From Microlunatus kandeliicorticis (GTDB taxonomy: Bacteria; Actinomycetota; Actinomycetes; Propionibacteriales; Propionibacteriaceae), in assembly GCF_014137855.1 (NCBI RefSeq), contig NZ_JACGWT010000005.1:186001-250000 (forward strand): DNA of 64,000 nucleotides, given 5' to 3'. This document shows, piece after piece, positions 20,139 to 30,670 of this stretch. Made by a program: the position numbers and the translations under genes. Numbering within the stretch: position 1 is the first letter of the stretch; the number at the start of each line of letters is the position of its first letter. The notes beneath the pieces are model-generated. The model worked only from the letters and a program-made list of their open reading frames with translations. It ran no database searches and was not told the DNA's origin.

Positions 20139-20189
20139 GCCGCCCTCGGTCGAGGCCGACCCGATCGCTCCCGAGGTGGCCGCCGGCCC

Positions 20190-21164
20190 TCAGAAGAGGG
20201 CGGTCATCAGGTCGCGACGCCCCTTGGCCACCCGCGGGTCGGCGTTGCCGAGGGTCTCGAAGAGCTCGAGCAGCCTCAGCCGGATCCGCTCGCGGTCGTC
20301 GCCGGCGCTGGTCCGCACCAGGCCCACCAGCCGGGCGAAGGCCGCCTCGGCCTGGCCCTGCACCATCTCGACGTCCGCGGCGGCGAGCTGGGCGTCCACC
20401 CCGGCGCCGGGCTCGCTGGCGGCGGCCAGCACCGCGGCCGGGTCGGCGTCCACCGTCCGGCCGAGCAGCCCGGCCTGCGCCTTGCCGGCCTTCGCCTCGG
20501 CGTCACCCGGATCGGCGGCCAGCAGCTTGTCGAACTCCGCCTCGGCGGCGGCGAAGTCACCACGCTCGAGCGCCTCGTCGGCGGCGGCGAACCGCGGGTC
20601 GACGGCCGGCTCGTCCTGCTCGTCGGGCGCCGCGGCCCCACCGACCGGCTCGGCGCGGCCGACCACGCCGTTGGCCACCGCGGCCTGGAGCAGCTGGTCG
20701 ATGTAGGCGCTGGCCTGCTCCCGCGGGACGCTGCCCTGGAACAGCGGCGCCAGCTGGCCGCCGATCATCCCGATCACCGTCGGCACGGCCTGGACACCCA
20801 GCATCTGCGGGATCTGCGAGCCGTCGACGTTGAGCCGGGTCAACAGGAACCGGCCGTCCGCCTCGGCGGCCAGCGCGGCCAGCGTGGCCGACAGCTGCTC
20901 CCCCGACGCCCCGGCGCGCGGCGAGTAGAACTCGACGACCACCGGGTACTGGGTCGATCGCCGGATGGTGTCCGCCTCGAAGGTGGCGTCGGTGACCTCG
21001 AGCACGTAGCCGCCGCCGGCAGCGTTCGGCCCGGACGCGCCCCGCGCCCCGCCGGCCGGCGCCCGTCCGCCGGCCGCACCCTGCGGGGGGGTCTGCTGGC
21101 GGGCCCGTGCCGCCAGCTGGGACAGGTCGATGGCACCCGGTCGGTTGAAGCTCGCGCTGCTCAT
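20190..21164 (-). CDS. YbbN-like co-chaperone: thioredoxin-fold plus TPR protein
   Basis: 324 residues. A low-complexity start (about 1-55) precedes a thioredoxin-fold domain (YVLEVTDATFEADTIRRST to about 165), with the cis-proline loop VQAVPTVIGM. A C-terminal TPR-like region follows (ADEALERGDFAAAEAEFDKL onward). The place of the CxxC active site reads SPRAGASG, so it cannot be a disulfide reductase; E. coli YbbN (CnoX) also lacks a classical CxxC and acts as a holdase. ATG 21164 is chosen because MSSASFNRPGAIDLSQLA matches actinobacterial homologues; the upstream extension would overlap pgm. Divergent from pgm by 79 bp. Confidence 0.88.
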   Translation of the reverse strand: MSSASFNRPGAIDLSQLAARARQQTPPQGAAGGRAPAGGARGASGPNAAGGGYVLEVTDATFEADTIRRSTQYPVVVEFYSPRAGASGEQLSATLAALAAEADGRFLLTRLNVDGSQIPQMLGVQAVPTVIGMIGGQLAPLFQGSVPREQASAYIDQLLQAAVANGVVGRAEPVGGAAAPDEQDEPAVDPRFAAADEALERGDFAAAEAEFDKLLAADPGDAEAKAGKAQAGLLGRTVDADPAAVLAAASEPGAGVDAQLAAADVEMVQGQAEAAFARLVGLVRTSAGDDRERIRLRLLELFETLGNADPRVAKGRRDLMTALF

Positions 21165-21243
21165 GCGGGCCATCTTCCCAAAGCCCCGGCCGGGGCCGGA
21201 GTCGCTCTCGCCCTCCGACCGCGGCTTCGGCATGATGAGCGGC

Positions 21244-22875
<1,632 letters not shown>

Positions 22876-22941
22876 TCCGGGCCGGCTCCAGCCCGCTGAC
22901 CAGGGGTTTCACCCGGCTCGCGACCGTAGGGTGGGAAAGCT

Positions 22942-22970
22942 CCGCGCGCACGTGACTTCCGTGCGCGCGG
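22942..22970 (+). promoter_or_regulatory. Perfect 10-bp hairpin in the leader of the phosphate transporter gene
   Basis: CCGCGCGCAC (22942-22951) and GTGCGCGCGG (22961-22970) form a perfect stem with a 9-base loop. It lies after a possible -10 (TAGGGT, 22927-22932) and 37 bases before the proposed TTG start. It could be the pgm terminator or part of the pit leader. Confidence 0.55.
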
Positions 22971-23007
22971 GGGCGTTCCTGCGCCCAGATGTACGCCAGG
23001 TGAACTC

Positions 23008-24285
23008 TTGGCGACATCACCCGGCGGCACGCTGACGCCCTTTGACCGCGGTGCCACGGCGACCCCAGAATTCACAGACGTGACCGAAGCCCTCTTCATC
23101 CTGGCCGTCGTGGTCGTCACCGCCCTGGCGTTCGACTTCACCAACGGCTTCCACGACACCGGGAACGCCATGGCGACCTCGATCGCCACCGGGGCCCTCA
23201 AGCCCAAGGTGGCCGTCGGGCTCTCGGCGGTGCTCAATCTCGTCGGCGCCTTCCTGTCGGTGCAGGTCGCCCTCACCATCAGCAACAAGGTGATCAACAT
23301 CCAGTCGAGCAACGGCGCCCCGGTGTCGGCGCTGATGGGGGTGCCGATCCTCACCATCGTGTTCGCCGGTCTGGTCGGCGGCATCCTGTGGAACCTCGCC
23401 ACCTGGCTGTTCGGGCTCCCGTCGAGCTCGTCGCACGCGCTGATCGGCGGCCTGATCGGCTCGGCGATCGCCGCCTTCGGCTTCGGCGGCGTCAAGTGGG
23501 CGGGCGTGATCACCTCGGTGGCACTGCCGGCGATCTTCGCCCCGGTGATCGCGGCGCTGGTCGCCGCCGTCGGCACCCGGGTGATCTACGCGATCACCGC
23601 CCGGATCGCCCCGGCCAACCGCGACAAGGGCTTCCGCTGGGGTCAGATCGGCTCGGCCTCGCTGGTCTCGCTGGCCCACGGCACCAACGACGCGCAGAAG
23701 ACCATGGGCGTGATCACCCTCGCCCTGATCGGCTACGGCTCGTGGACCAGCACCACCTCGGTCCCGATCTGGGTCAAGGTCGCCTGCGCCGTGGCCATCG
23801 CGGCCGGCACCTACATCGGCGGCTGGCGGGTCATCCGGACCCTCGGCAAGGGCCTGGTCGAGATCGAGTCGCCGCAGGGCATGGCCGCCGAGTTCACCTC
23901 GGCCGCGGCGATCCTCTCCTCCGCCCACCTCGGCCTCGCGCTGTCCACCACCCACGTGGCCACCGGCTCGATCCTGGGCACCGGCCTGGGCCGGAAGGGC
24001 GCCTCGGTGCGCTGGGGCGTCGCCGGCCGGATGGTCGTCGCCTGGGTGATCACCCTCCCGGCCGCCGCGATCGTCGGCGGCATCTGCTGGCAGCTGTCCC
24101 ACCTGATCGGCGGCGCCGCCGGCGTCGGCGTGATGTTCGTGGTCCTGCTGGCCGCGGCCGTCGGGATGTTCCTCCGGTCGCGCCGGAGCGCCGTCAGCGC
24201 CCACAACGTCAACGCGGAGTGGGAGGGCGGTCTGGCTCCGGCCGAGACCACCGAGACCCGCACCGCCACCCCGGCCGGCGTCTGA
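23008..24285 (+). CDS. Inorganic phosphate transporter, PiT family
   Basis: Up to 425 residues, an integral membrane symporter of metal-phosphate with a cation. The duplicated PiT signature is visible as FDFTNGFHDTGNAMATSIAT near the N-terminus and SLAHGTNDAQKTMGVITLAL in the second half. About ten hydrophobic segments are present, with GLPSSSSHALIGGLIGSAIA in the first half. Start is uncertain: TTG 23008 has AGGTGA four bases upstream, whereas GTG 23080 gives MTEALFILAVVVV, closer to the family N-terminus. TTG is kept for its ribosome site. The next genes (small membrane protein, DUF3349) match the M. tuberculosis pitA cluster as I recall it. Confidence 0.92.
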   Translation: MATSPGGTLTPFDRGATATPEFTDVTEALFILAVVVVTALAFDFTNGFHDTGNAMATSIATGALKPKVAVGLSAVLNLVGAFLSVQVALTISNKVINIQSSNGAPVSALMGVPILTIVFAGLVGGILWNLATWLFGLPSSSSHALIGGLIGSAIAAFGFGGVKWAGVITSVALPAIFAPVIAALVAAVGTRVIYAITARIAPANRDKGFRWGQIGSASLVSLAHGTNDAQKTMGVITLALIGYGSWTSTTSVPIWVKVACAVAIAAGTYIGGWRVIRTLGKGLVEIESPQGMAAEFTSAAAILSSAHLGLALSTTHVATGSILGTGLGRKGASVRWGVAGRMVVAWVITLPAAAIVGGICWQLSHLIGGAAGVGVMFVVLLAAAVGMFLRSRRSAVSAHNVNAEWEGGLAPAETTETRTATPAGV

Positions 24286-24310
24286 GCGCCGAGGAACTGG
24301 AGACATTGCG

Positions 24311-24586
24311 ATGGAGATCATCACCACCACCCTCGGCGAGGTCTGGAAGGTTGCCCTCGGCGCGCTGATCCTGGGCGCGGGCTTGCCGATCGTGTTCTCG
24401 CTCGGCCTCAAGTCGCTCTACGGCAGCCAGACCGTCGCCGCCCGGGCCGACGGCGGCACGACGATCACCGGGGGCACCGGTGCGGCCGGCAAGGTCGGCG
24501 CCGTCGTCTGCTTCGGGATCGTCGTCGCCGCCATCCTGTTCGGTGTCGTCGTGCTGATCTGGGGCAAGCAGATGTTCGGCAAGTGA
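24311..24586 (+). CDS. Small two-helix membrane protein linked to Pit
   Basis: 91 residues with two predicted transmembrane segments (about 13-36, VALGALILGAGLPIVFSLGL, and about 62-85, VGAVVCFGIVVAAILFGVVV) joined by a Gly/Thr-rich loop. It lies 25 bp after the phosphate transporter and before DUF3349, the position of Rv0544c after pitA in M. tuberculosis. The conserved association suggests an accessory role in phosphate uptake, but no function is known to me. Confidence 0.85.
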   Translation: MEIITTTLGEVWKVALGALILGAGLPIVFSLGLKSLYGSQTVAARADGGTTITGGTGAAGKVGAVVCFGIVVAAILFGVVVLIWGKQMFGK

Positions 24587-24666
24587 CCGGGCCCCGGCCC
24601 GTCACCGACCGAACGGCTCCCTGAGCGACCACCGACGCACCACCCGACACCGCACCTGGAGGTGAG

Positions 24667-25038
24667 ATGACCCTTCCGTCCGGAATCACCGCGAACGACG
24701 TCACGCCCGGCCCGAGCGTGTTCGGCCGCGTGCTGGGCTGGCTGACCGCCGGCTACCCGGAGGGCATCCCGCCGCAGGACCGGTTCGCGGTGGTCGCGCT
24801 GCTCAAGCGGCGGCTGACCGACGAGCAGGTGCACGAGATCGTCGCCGAGCTGACCCTGGCCGAGCGACCGTCCGGGCCCGACGGCGTCATCACCGACGTC
24901 GAGATCGAGCAGCTGACCGAGCGGGTGCTCTCGGAGCAGCCGAGTCCGTCCGACCTGGCCCGGGTGTCCGCGCGGCTGGCCGCGGCCGGCTGGCCGCTCG
25001 AGGGCGAGCACCTGCCCGACGAGGCGGACCCGAGCTGA
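24667..25038 (+). CDS. DUF3349 protein, first tandem copy
   Basis: 123 residues, related to M. tuberculosis Rv0543c. The hallmarks are VLGWLTAGYPEGIPPQDRFAV, LLKRRLTDEQVHEIVAELTL and the end LAAAGWPLEG. A very strong GGAGGTGAG ribosome site precedes ATG 24667. Small, soluble, helical, of unknown function. The stop overlaps the start of a second DUF3349 gene by one base. The first 20 and last 10 residues extend beyond the domain. Confidence 0.88.
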   Translation: MTLPSGITANDVTPGPSVFGRVLGWLTAGYPEGIPPQDRFAVVALLKRRLTDEQVHEIVAELTLAERPSGPDGVITDVEIEQLTERVLSEQPSPSDLARVSARLAAAGWPLEGEHLPDEADPS

Positions 25039-25328
25039 TGCCGAGCGCCTTCAACCGGATCCTGCAGTGGCTCCGGGCCGGTTACCCCGAAGGCGTGCCG
25101 GACGCCGACTACATCCCGCTGCTCGCCGTGCTCGCCCGGCGGCTGAGCAGCGAGGAGGTGCAGCAGGTGGTCGGCGAGATCTGCCGGCAGCGCACCACTC
25201 CGGCCGAGAACGCCGACATCGGTGTGCTGATCACCAAGATCACCGACGAGATGCCCCGGGACGAGGACGTCCGCCGGGTCCGGGCCCGGCTGGCCGGTGC
25301 GGGCTGGCCGCTCGCCGACCCGGTCTGA
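25038..25328 (+). CDS. DUF3349 protein, second tandem copy
   Basis: 96 residues, close to the Rv0543c length. It shares the pattern of the upstream copy: ILQWLRAGYPEGVPDADYIPL, LARRLSSEEVQQVVGEI and LAGAGWPLADPV. Between the shared ends the two copies differ greatly, so the duplication is old. ATG 25038 overlaps the previous stop (TGATG), indicating coupled translation and possibly a heterodimer. Function unknown. Confidence 0.88.
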   Translation: MPSAFNRILQWLRAGYPEGVPDADYIPLLAVLARRLSSEEVQQVVGEICRQRTTPAENADIGVLITKITDEMPRDEDVRRVRARLAGAGWPLADPV

Positions 25329-25363
25329 CCGCGGACCCGATGATCTGACCGCGGATCCGATCG
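25324..25363. repeat. 20-bp tandem duplication across the second DUF3349 stop codon
   Basis: TCTGACCGCGGACCCGATGA (25324-25343) is followed directly by TCTGACCGCGGATCCGATCG (25344-25363), 17 of 20 identical. The stop TGA of the gene lies in the first copy. Confidence 0.85.
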
Positions 25364-25376
25364 GCCGTCGCGGCGG

Positions 25377-28300
25377 TCAGCCGACCGCGGGACGGTCCCG
25401 GTGGTGTCGTGCCGGGTCCGGGCGGGCGTCGGCGGGGCGCGTCGCGAGCACCGCGTCGAGCTCGTCGCGCAGCGCCTCGACCAACTCGTGGGCCCGTTGC
25501 TGGGCGGATTGGTCGAGCGTCGGCTCCCCCACTCCGGTGGTCGCCTCGGCCAGCTCCTCGAGGCTCCGGGCCAGCCCGGAGACCCGCGGGAAGCCGACGT
25601 TCGCCGCACCGCCCTTGAGCTTGTGCGCGGCCGCCTCGAGCGCCGCGGCGTCGGCCCGCCGGACCGCCGCGCCGACGGCGGCGAGCTGCTCGGGCGCGCC
25701 GGCCGCGAACCCGGCGAGCACCCGGTCGAGCAGCGTGCGTCCGTCGGTCGACAGCCGCGCCAGCGCCTCCTGACGCTCGCGGTCCACCCGTGGCCCGGCC
25801 GTGGCGGGCTCCGGTGTGGCGGGATCACCGCTCGGTGCGTCCTCGGGCGCAGCGGGCGCGGCGTCGGGCGACGGGACCCACTGGTCGAGCGCCCGGCGCA
25901 ACCCGGCCAGGTCGACCGGCTTGGCCACGAAGTCGTCCATCCCGGCGGCCAGACAGCGCAACCGCTCGTCCTGCAGCGCGGAGGCGCTGAGCGCGATGAT
26001 CGGCAACCGCCGGCCGGGCGGCTCGGCCGCGCGGATCCGCCGGCTGGCGTCGTAGCCGTCGAGCACCGGCATCCGGCAGTCCATCAGCACCGCGGCGTAG
26101 TCGACCCGGCGCTCGACGGCCTCCACCGCCGCCCGTCCGTCGTCGACCAGGTCGACCTCGAAGCCCAGCGCCTCGAGCAGGCCGCGGGCGACCAGCTGAT
26201 TGATCGGGTGGTCCTCGGCCACCAGCACGGTCTGCCCGCGCCGGCCGGCCTCGACCCCGCGCTCCCCGCGGGACGGAAGGCCGCCGTGGCCGAGCACCCG
26301 GTCGAGGGTGGCGCGGAGGTCCTGGTGGCGCAGGGGCTTGGCCAGCAGCCCGACCACGCCGCGGCGGTCGACCGCACCCGGGCCGGTGTCCACCTCCGGG
26401 TCCGCCCAGGTCAGCACCACGGCCCCCGGGCCGCCGGCACGGTCGCCGGCGTCCAGCAGCGCGGGCAGGTCGAGCCCGGGCAGGGTGTCGTCGACCGCCA
26501 GCAGCCGGTACGGCTCGCCCGTCCCCGCCTCGAGCGCGGCGACCGCCGCCGGGCCGCTGGTCACCAGGTCGGCGGTGAGCCCCCAGGCCTCCAGCTGGGC
26601 GGTCAACGCGGTGCCCGCAGCCGGTGAGGTCACGGCGGCCAGCACCCGCGCCGGCCCCCAGTCGGGCGGGGCGTCCCAGCGCGGTGCGGCCGGATCCAGG
26701 TCCTCGACCTCCGCGGCCCGGACCGGCACGGTGAACCAGAAGGTGCTGCCCTCGCCGACCCGGCTGTCGAAGCCGATCGCACCACCCATCCCCTCCACCA
26801 ACCGACGACAGATGGCCAGCCCGAGACCGGTGCCGCCGTGCCGCCGGGTGGTCGACGGGTCGGCCTGGACGAACGGCTCGAACAGCCGGTCGCGGCGGTC
26901 GGGGGCGACGCCGACGCCGCTGTCAGCGACCTCGACCCGGACGGCGGTCGCGTCCTCGGGATCCGGCCGTGCGGTGACCACCACCTCGCCGTGGTCGGTG
27001 AACTTGATCGCGTTCGAGCCGAGGTTGACCAGCACCTGGGCGAGCCGTCCCGGATCACCACGGAGCCGCGCCGGGACGTCCGGACGCGCGGCGACCACCA
27101 GCCCGAGTCCCTTGCTGCGCGCCGGCTCGGCCAGCACCGTGGCGGTCCGGTCGAGCACCTCGCGCAGGTCGACGTCGGCGCTCTCGAGCTCGAGCCCACC
27201 GGCCTCGATCTTGGAGATGTCGAGGATGTCGTTGATCAGGTCGAGCAGGGTCTGACCGGTGCTGTGCAGGCCGTCGGCCAGCCGCCGCTGGTGCGGGTCG
27301 AGATCGGTCCGCAGCAGCAGCTCGGTCAAGCCGATCACGCCGTTCATCGGGGTGCGGATCTCGTGGCTCATGGTCGACAGGAACTCCGACTTGAGCCGGG
27401 CCGCCTCGACCGCTTCGTCGCGCGCGGCCGCGAGCGCGGCCGCCTGCTGGTCGCGCTCGGCTACCCACCCGAGCTGGGCGAGCGCCTGCTCGGCCGTCGG
27501 CACGAGGTCGATCCCCGAGACGGCCGCCGGGACGGTGAACACCGCCACGCAGACCACCCGTCCGTGGCTGCGCACCGGCACTGCGGTCCGGACGCCCTCG
27601 CCCGACCCGAGCTCGGCGCGCGCCGTCGCCGCGGTGCGCACCGCGGTCCGGACCAGCGTGCGGTCGTCGTCGACCTCCGTTCCGGCGACGTGCCCCGGCC
27701 CGACCGGGTACGGGTCGGCATCGGGGTCGGGGCCGGCGTCGAGACCGCCGGTGCCGGTCAGGTAGCCGGCGGGCCGCAGCCACCCGGTCTCGCGGGCCAG
27801 CGCGGCGGTCCCGGCGGCCAGGGCCTCCTCGAGGCCGCCGGCGCTGTTCGCGATGGCCGCGATCAGCTGGAGCAGCCGGAGCCGCGCGTGGGCCCGGGTC
27901 GCGGCCTCCTCGGCGCGCTTGAACTCGGTGACGTCGTGGGCCGTCCCCACCACCCGGGTCGGCGTGCCCTGATGGCCGAGCTCGACGACCCCGCGGCTGC
28001 GGACCCAGATCGTCCCGCCGGTCCGCGGCAGCATCCGGACGGTGAAGTCGATCACCGGTGCCCCGGCGCGCACCCGGGCCATCGCCTCGGTGATCATCCA
28101 CCGGTCCTCGGGGTGGACCAGCGCCAGGTAGTCCGAGGACTGCCGCGGGCTGGTCTCCTCGGTCAGCCCGAGCATCCGCAGCAGCTCGGCACTCCAGCTG
28201 CTAGTGCCCTCCGCCTCGTTCCACACCCAGCTGCCGAGCCGGGCCAGCCGCTGCGCCTCGGACAGCCGGCGTTCGCTGCTCCTCAGCCGCTCCGTGAGGT

Positions 28301-28667
28301 CGCGGACCGCGGTGAACTCGGTGAGCCGGTGCATCCAGCCGATCCGGCGGCCGTCGTCGTCGGTGACCGGGAAGGTGCTGCAGGTGGTCCACAACGGTCG
28401 TCCGTCGCGGCGGACCAGCAGCACCTCGACATGGTCCCAGGCCTCCTGCCGGGTCTCCAGGTCGCGCAGGTGCTCGGCGAAGTCGCCGCGGCCGGTCTCG
28501 TCGAACATCTCGAACGCCGACATGGCCTCGACCTCGGCGAGCGGGCGGTCGAGCAGCTCCGCCAGCCGGGGGTTCGCGAAGATCATCCGGCCGTCGCGGT
28601 CGGTCATCCAGAACGCGTCCGTGGACGACTCGATCATCCACCGGTAGAAGGCGGGGTCCACCGACAT
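25377..28667 (-). CDS. Hybrid sensor histidine kinase: PAS-PAS-GAF-like-HisKA-HATPase-REC-REC-HPt
   Basis: 1096 residues, no transmembrane segment, so a cytoplasmic sensor. PAS domains span ~5-120 and ~140-255 ([14 protein letters not shown]). A divergent GAF-like region spans ~265-405. HisKA carries His435 in [16 protein letters not shown] and HATPase carries the N-box around [11 protein letters not shown] and G-boxes ([18 protein letters not shown]). The first receiver (~674-795) keeps Asp726 but lacks the acidic pair, so it is probably inactive. The second (~813-930) is complete: AEDHPINQ, Asp863 in [11 protein letters not shown] and Lys917. The HPt domain carries His1015 ([13 protein letters not shown]). 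No response regulator gene is adjacent, so the output partner is elsewhere. Signal unknown. Confidence 0.93.
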   Translation of the reverse strand: MSVDPAFYRWMIESSTDAFWMTDRDGRMIFANPRLAELLDRPLAEVEAMSAFEMFDETGRGDFAEHLRDLETRQEAWDHVEVLLVRRDGRPLWTTCSTFPVTDDDGRRIGWMHRLTEFTAVRDLTERLRSSERRLSEAQRLARLGSWVWNEAEGTSSWSAELLRMLGLTEETSPRQSSDYLALVHPEDRWMITEAMARVRAGAPVIDFTVRMLPRTGGTIWVRSRGVVELGHQGTPTRVVGTAHDVTEFKRAEEAATRAHARLRLLQLIAAIANSAGGLEEALAAGTAALARETGWLRPAGYLTGTGGLDAGPDPDADPYPVGPGHVAGTEVDDDRTLVRTAVRTAATARAELGSGEGVRTAVPVRSHGRVVCVAVFTVPAAVSGIDLVPTAEQALAQLGWVAERDQQAAALAAARDEAVEAARLKSEFLSTMSHEIRTPMNGVIGLTELLLRTDLDPHQRRLADGLHSTGQTLLDLINDILDISKIEAGGLELESADVDLREVLDRTATVLAEPARSKGLGLVVAARPDVPARLRGDPGRLAQVLVNLGSNAIKFTDHGEVVVTARPDPEDATAVRVEVADSGVGVAPDRRDRLFEPFVQADPSTTRRHGGTGLGLAICRRLVEGMGGAIGFDSRVGEGSTFWFTVPVRAAEVEDLDPAAPRWDAPPDWGPARVLAAVTSPAAGTALTAQLEAWGLTADLVTSGPAAVAALEAGTGEPYRLLAVDDTLPGLDLPALLDAGDRAGGPGAVVLTWADPEVDTGPGAVDRRGVVGLLAKPLRHQDLRATLDRVLGHGGLPSRGERGVEAGRRGQTVLVAEDHPINQLVARGLLEALGFEVDLVDDGRAAVEAVERRVDYAAVLMDCRMPVLDGYDASRRIRAAEPPGRRLPIIALSASALQDERLRCLAAGMDDFVAKPVDLAGLRRALDQWVPSPDAAPAAPEDAPSGDPATPEPATAGPRVDRERQEALARLSTDGRTLLDRVLAGFAAGAPEQLAAVGAAVRRADAAALEAAAHKLKGGAANVGFPRVSGLARSLEELAEATTGVGEPTLDQSAQQRAHELVEALRDELDAVLATRPADARPDPARHHRDRPAVG

Positions 28668-28750
28668 GCACCCTCCCGCGACGCGCTGCCTGTCCCCCGA
28701 CGTCCCGAGTCTAGGACCGAGGACCGGCCGCCGACGGCGGCGCAGCGAGG

Positions 28751-28804
28751 CGGGGATCAGAAGCGCAGATCAGACGGCGGGATCAGAAGGCGGGGATCAG
28801 AAGG
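28751..28804. repeat. Short tandem repeats around the icmA stop codon
   Basis: Four units of about 13-14 bp built on GGGATCAGAAGG (plus strand: near 28752, 28765, 28778 and 28791). On the minus strand each contains TCTGATC, and the last one holds the stop of the mutase gene. The second unit is diverged. Confidence 0.8.
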
Positions 28805-30542
28805 TGGCGGTCTCGGTCCACCCGCCCCAGACGTCGCGCAGGGTGCCGCAGATCTCCCCCAGCGTCGCCTCGGCCCGGCATGCCTCGAGCATCGGTGCGA
28901 CCAGGTCGCCGGTGCCGCGGGCGACCGCGGCCAGCGTGGCCAGCGCGGCGTCGACCGCGGCGCCGTCGCGCTCGGCCCGCCGCCGCGCCAGCAGCGCGCG
29001 CTGCTCGGTCTCGACGCTGTCGTCGATCCGGAGGATCTCCAGCTCGCCGCTGACCGTGGTGGTGTGGGCGTTGACGCCGATCACCGCACGGCGACCTGAC
29101 TCGAGCTCGGCCTGCTGGGCGAAGCTCGCCTCGGCGATCTCGGCGGTGAACCAGCCGTCCTCGATCCCGGCCAGCAGTCCGGCGGTGACCGGCCCGATCG
29201 GGTGCGGTTCCTGTCCGCGCCGCTCGCCGAGCCGGAGCACGGTGGCGAAGATCGCCTCCGCCTCGGCCTCGAGCCGGTCGGTCAGCGCCTCGACGTACCA
29301 GGACCCGCCCAGCGGGTCGGCGACGTTGGTCACCCCGGTCTCGGCGGCGATCACCTGCTGGGTCCGCAGCGCGACCTCGGCGGCCTGCTCGGTGGGCAGC
29401 GCCAGGGTCTCGTCGAGCGCGTTGGTGTGCAGCGAGTTGGTGCCGCCGAGCACCGCGGCCATCGCCTCGACCGCGGTCCGCACGACGTTGTTGTACGGCT
29501 GCTGCGCGGTCAGCGAGACCCCGGCGGTCTGGGTGTGGAAGCGCAGCCACTGGGCCCGCCCGGTCCGGGCGCCGTAGCGGTCCCGCATCCAGCGGGCCCA
29601 GATCCGGCGGGCGGCGCGGAACTTGGCGATCTCCTCGAAGAAGTCGAGGTGCGCGTCGAAGAAGAAGCTCAGCTGCGGCGCGAAGCTGTCGACGTCGAGC
29701 CCACGGGACAGCCCGAGCTCGACGTAGCCGAAGCCGTCGGCGAGGGTGAAGGCGAGCTCCTGCGCCGCCGTCGACCCGGCCTCGCGGATGTGGTAGCCGG
29801 AGACGCTCAGCGGCTTGTAGGCCGGCATGGTCGCGTTGGTGTGGACCATCAGGTCGCCGATCAACCGCAGGTGCGGCTCCGGGGCGAACAGCCACTCCTT
29901 CTGGGCGTGGTACTCCTTGAAGATGTCGGTCTGGCAGGTGCCGTTGAGTCGGCGCGGGTCGACGCCCTGCCGCTCGGCGGCGACGACGTACATGCAGAAG
30001 ATCGGCAGCGCCGGGCCCGAGATGGTCATCGAGGTGGTCACCGAGCCGAGGTCGATCCCCTCGAACAGCACCTCCAGGTCGGCGGCCGAGTCGATCGCCA
30101 CCCCGCAGTGCCCGACCTCGCCGAGGCTCAGCGGGTCGTCGGAGTCGCGACCCATCAGCGTCGGCATGTCGAAGGCGACGCTCAGTCCGTCGCCGCCGCC
30201 GGCCAGGATCATCCGGTAGCGCTCGTTGGTCTGCCGGGCGTTGCCGAACCCGGCGAACTGGCGGATCGTCCACGGCTTGCCGCGGTACCCGGTCGGGTAG
30301 AGGCCGCGGGTGAAGGGGAACTCGCCCGGCCAGCCGATCCGCTCGACCCGGCGGTCACCGGGCTCGGGTCCGTAGACCGGGTCGAGCTCGATCCCGGACA
30401 GGGTGCGGAACTCGCGGTCCGGCACCCGGCCGGCCTCGCGGGCCGCTTCGTAGGCCTGCTGCCACCGCTCGCGGCCCGGGTCGCGTCCGCTGTCGTGCGC
30501 GGCGTCGTCCGGTGCCGTGAGGTTCGTCGTCGAACTGCTCAC
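28797..30542 (-). CDS. icmA: Isobutyryl-CoA mutase large subunit (B12-dependent acyl-CoA mutase)
   Basis: 581 residues, the substrate-binding barrel of the methylmalonyl-CoA mutase family without the C-terminal B12 domain. It therefore needs a separate small subunit (IcmB), not in this window. Two residues separate the families: methylmalonyl-CoA mutase has Tyr89 and Arg207, isobutyryl-CoA mutase Phe80 and Gln198. Here Phe96 ([14 protein letters not shown]) and Gln214 ([12 protein letters not shown]) are found, with the same spacing of 118. The likely reaction is isobutyryl-CoA to butyryl-CoA, in valine and fatty acid metabolism. GTG 30542 is chosen over GTG 30545 because it lies 6 bases after a TACTAT box. 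An 18-bp palindrome overlaps that promoter. MeaB (34512-35456) is its likely chaperone. Confidence 0.88.
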   Translation of the reverse strand: MSSSTTNLTAPDDAAHDSGRDPGRERWQQAYEAAREAGRVPDREFRTLSGIELDPVYGPEPGDRRVERIGWPGEFPFTRGLYPTGYRGKPWTIRQFAGFGNARQTNERYRMILAGGGDGLSVAFDMPTLMGRDSDDPLSLGEVGHCGVAIDSAADLEVLFEGIDLGSVTTSMTISGPALPIFCMYVVAAERQGVDPRRLNGTCQTDIFKEYHAQKEWLFAPEPHLRLIGDLMVHTNATMPAYKPLSVSGYHIREAGSTAAQELAFTLADGFGYVELGLSRGLDVDSFAPQLSFFFDAHLDFFEEIAKFRAARRIWARWMRDRYGARTGRAQWLRFHTQTAGVSLTAQQPYNNVVRTAVEAMAAVLGGTNSLHTNALDETLALPTEQAAEVALRTQQVIAAETGVTNVADPLGGSWYVEALTDRLEAEAEAIFATVLRLGERRGQEPHPIGPVTAGLLAGIEDGWFTAEIAEASFAQQAELESGRRAVIGVNAHTTTVSGELEILRIDDSVETEQRALLARRRAERDGAAVDAALATLAAVARGTGDLVAPMLEACRAEATLGEICGTLRDVWGGWTETATF

Positions 30543-30548
30543 CACCCG

Positions 30549-30567
30549 ATAGTAGGACGTCCTACTA
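30549..30567 (-). promoter_or_regulatory. icmA: icmA promoter -10 with a perfect 18-bp palindromic operator
   Basis: TAGTAGGACGTCCTACTA (30550-30567) is a perfect palindrome. Its promoter-proximal end overlaps the likely -10 TACTAT (minus strand, 30549-30554), 6 bases before the GTG start. A protein bound here should block transcription. I cannot name the regulator. Confidence 0.65.
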
Positions 30568-30656
30568 ATCCCGCGGAGCCCGCTCGTCCACGGACGCCCG
30601 CGGGCTCGGGCCGTTCCAGGGCAGGACGTGTTCATCGAACCGTCACCTGACCGCCC

Positions 30657-30662
30657 TACCGT
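30657..30662 (+). promoter_or_regulatory. -10 element of a leaderless promoter for the cytidylyltransferase fusion
   Basis: TACCGT ends 8 bases before GTG 30671. Confidence 0.45.
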
Positions 30663-30670
30663 CCGGTCCC

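Noticed and set aside
22902-22932. PhoP box before the phosphate transporter (TTTCACCCGGC)
   Set aside because: Only one direct-repeat unit is convincing; a Pho box needs at least two 11-bp units.
28797-30542. Methylmalonyl-CoA mutase call
   Set aside because: Both diagnostic residues match isobutyryl-CoA mutase and no B12-binding domain is present.
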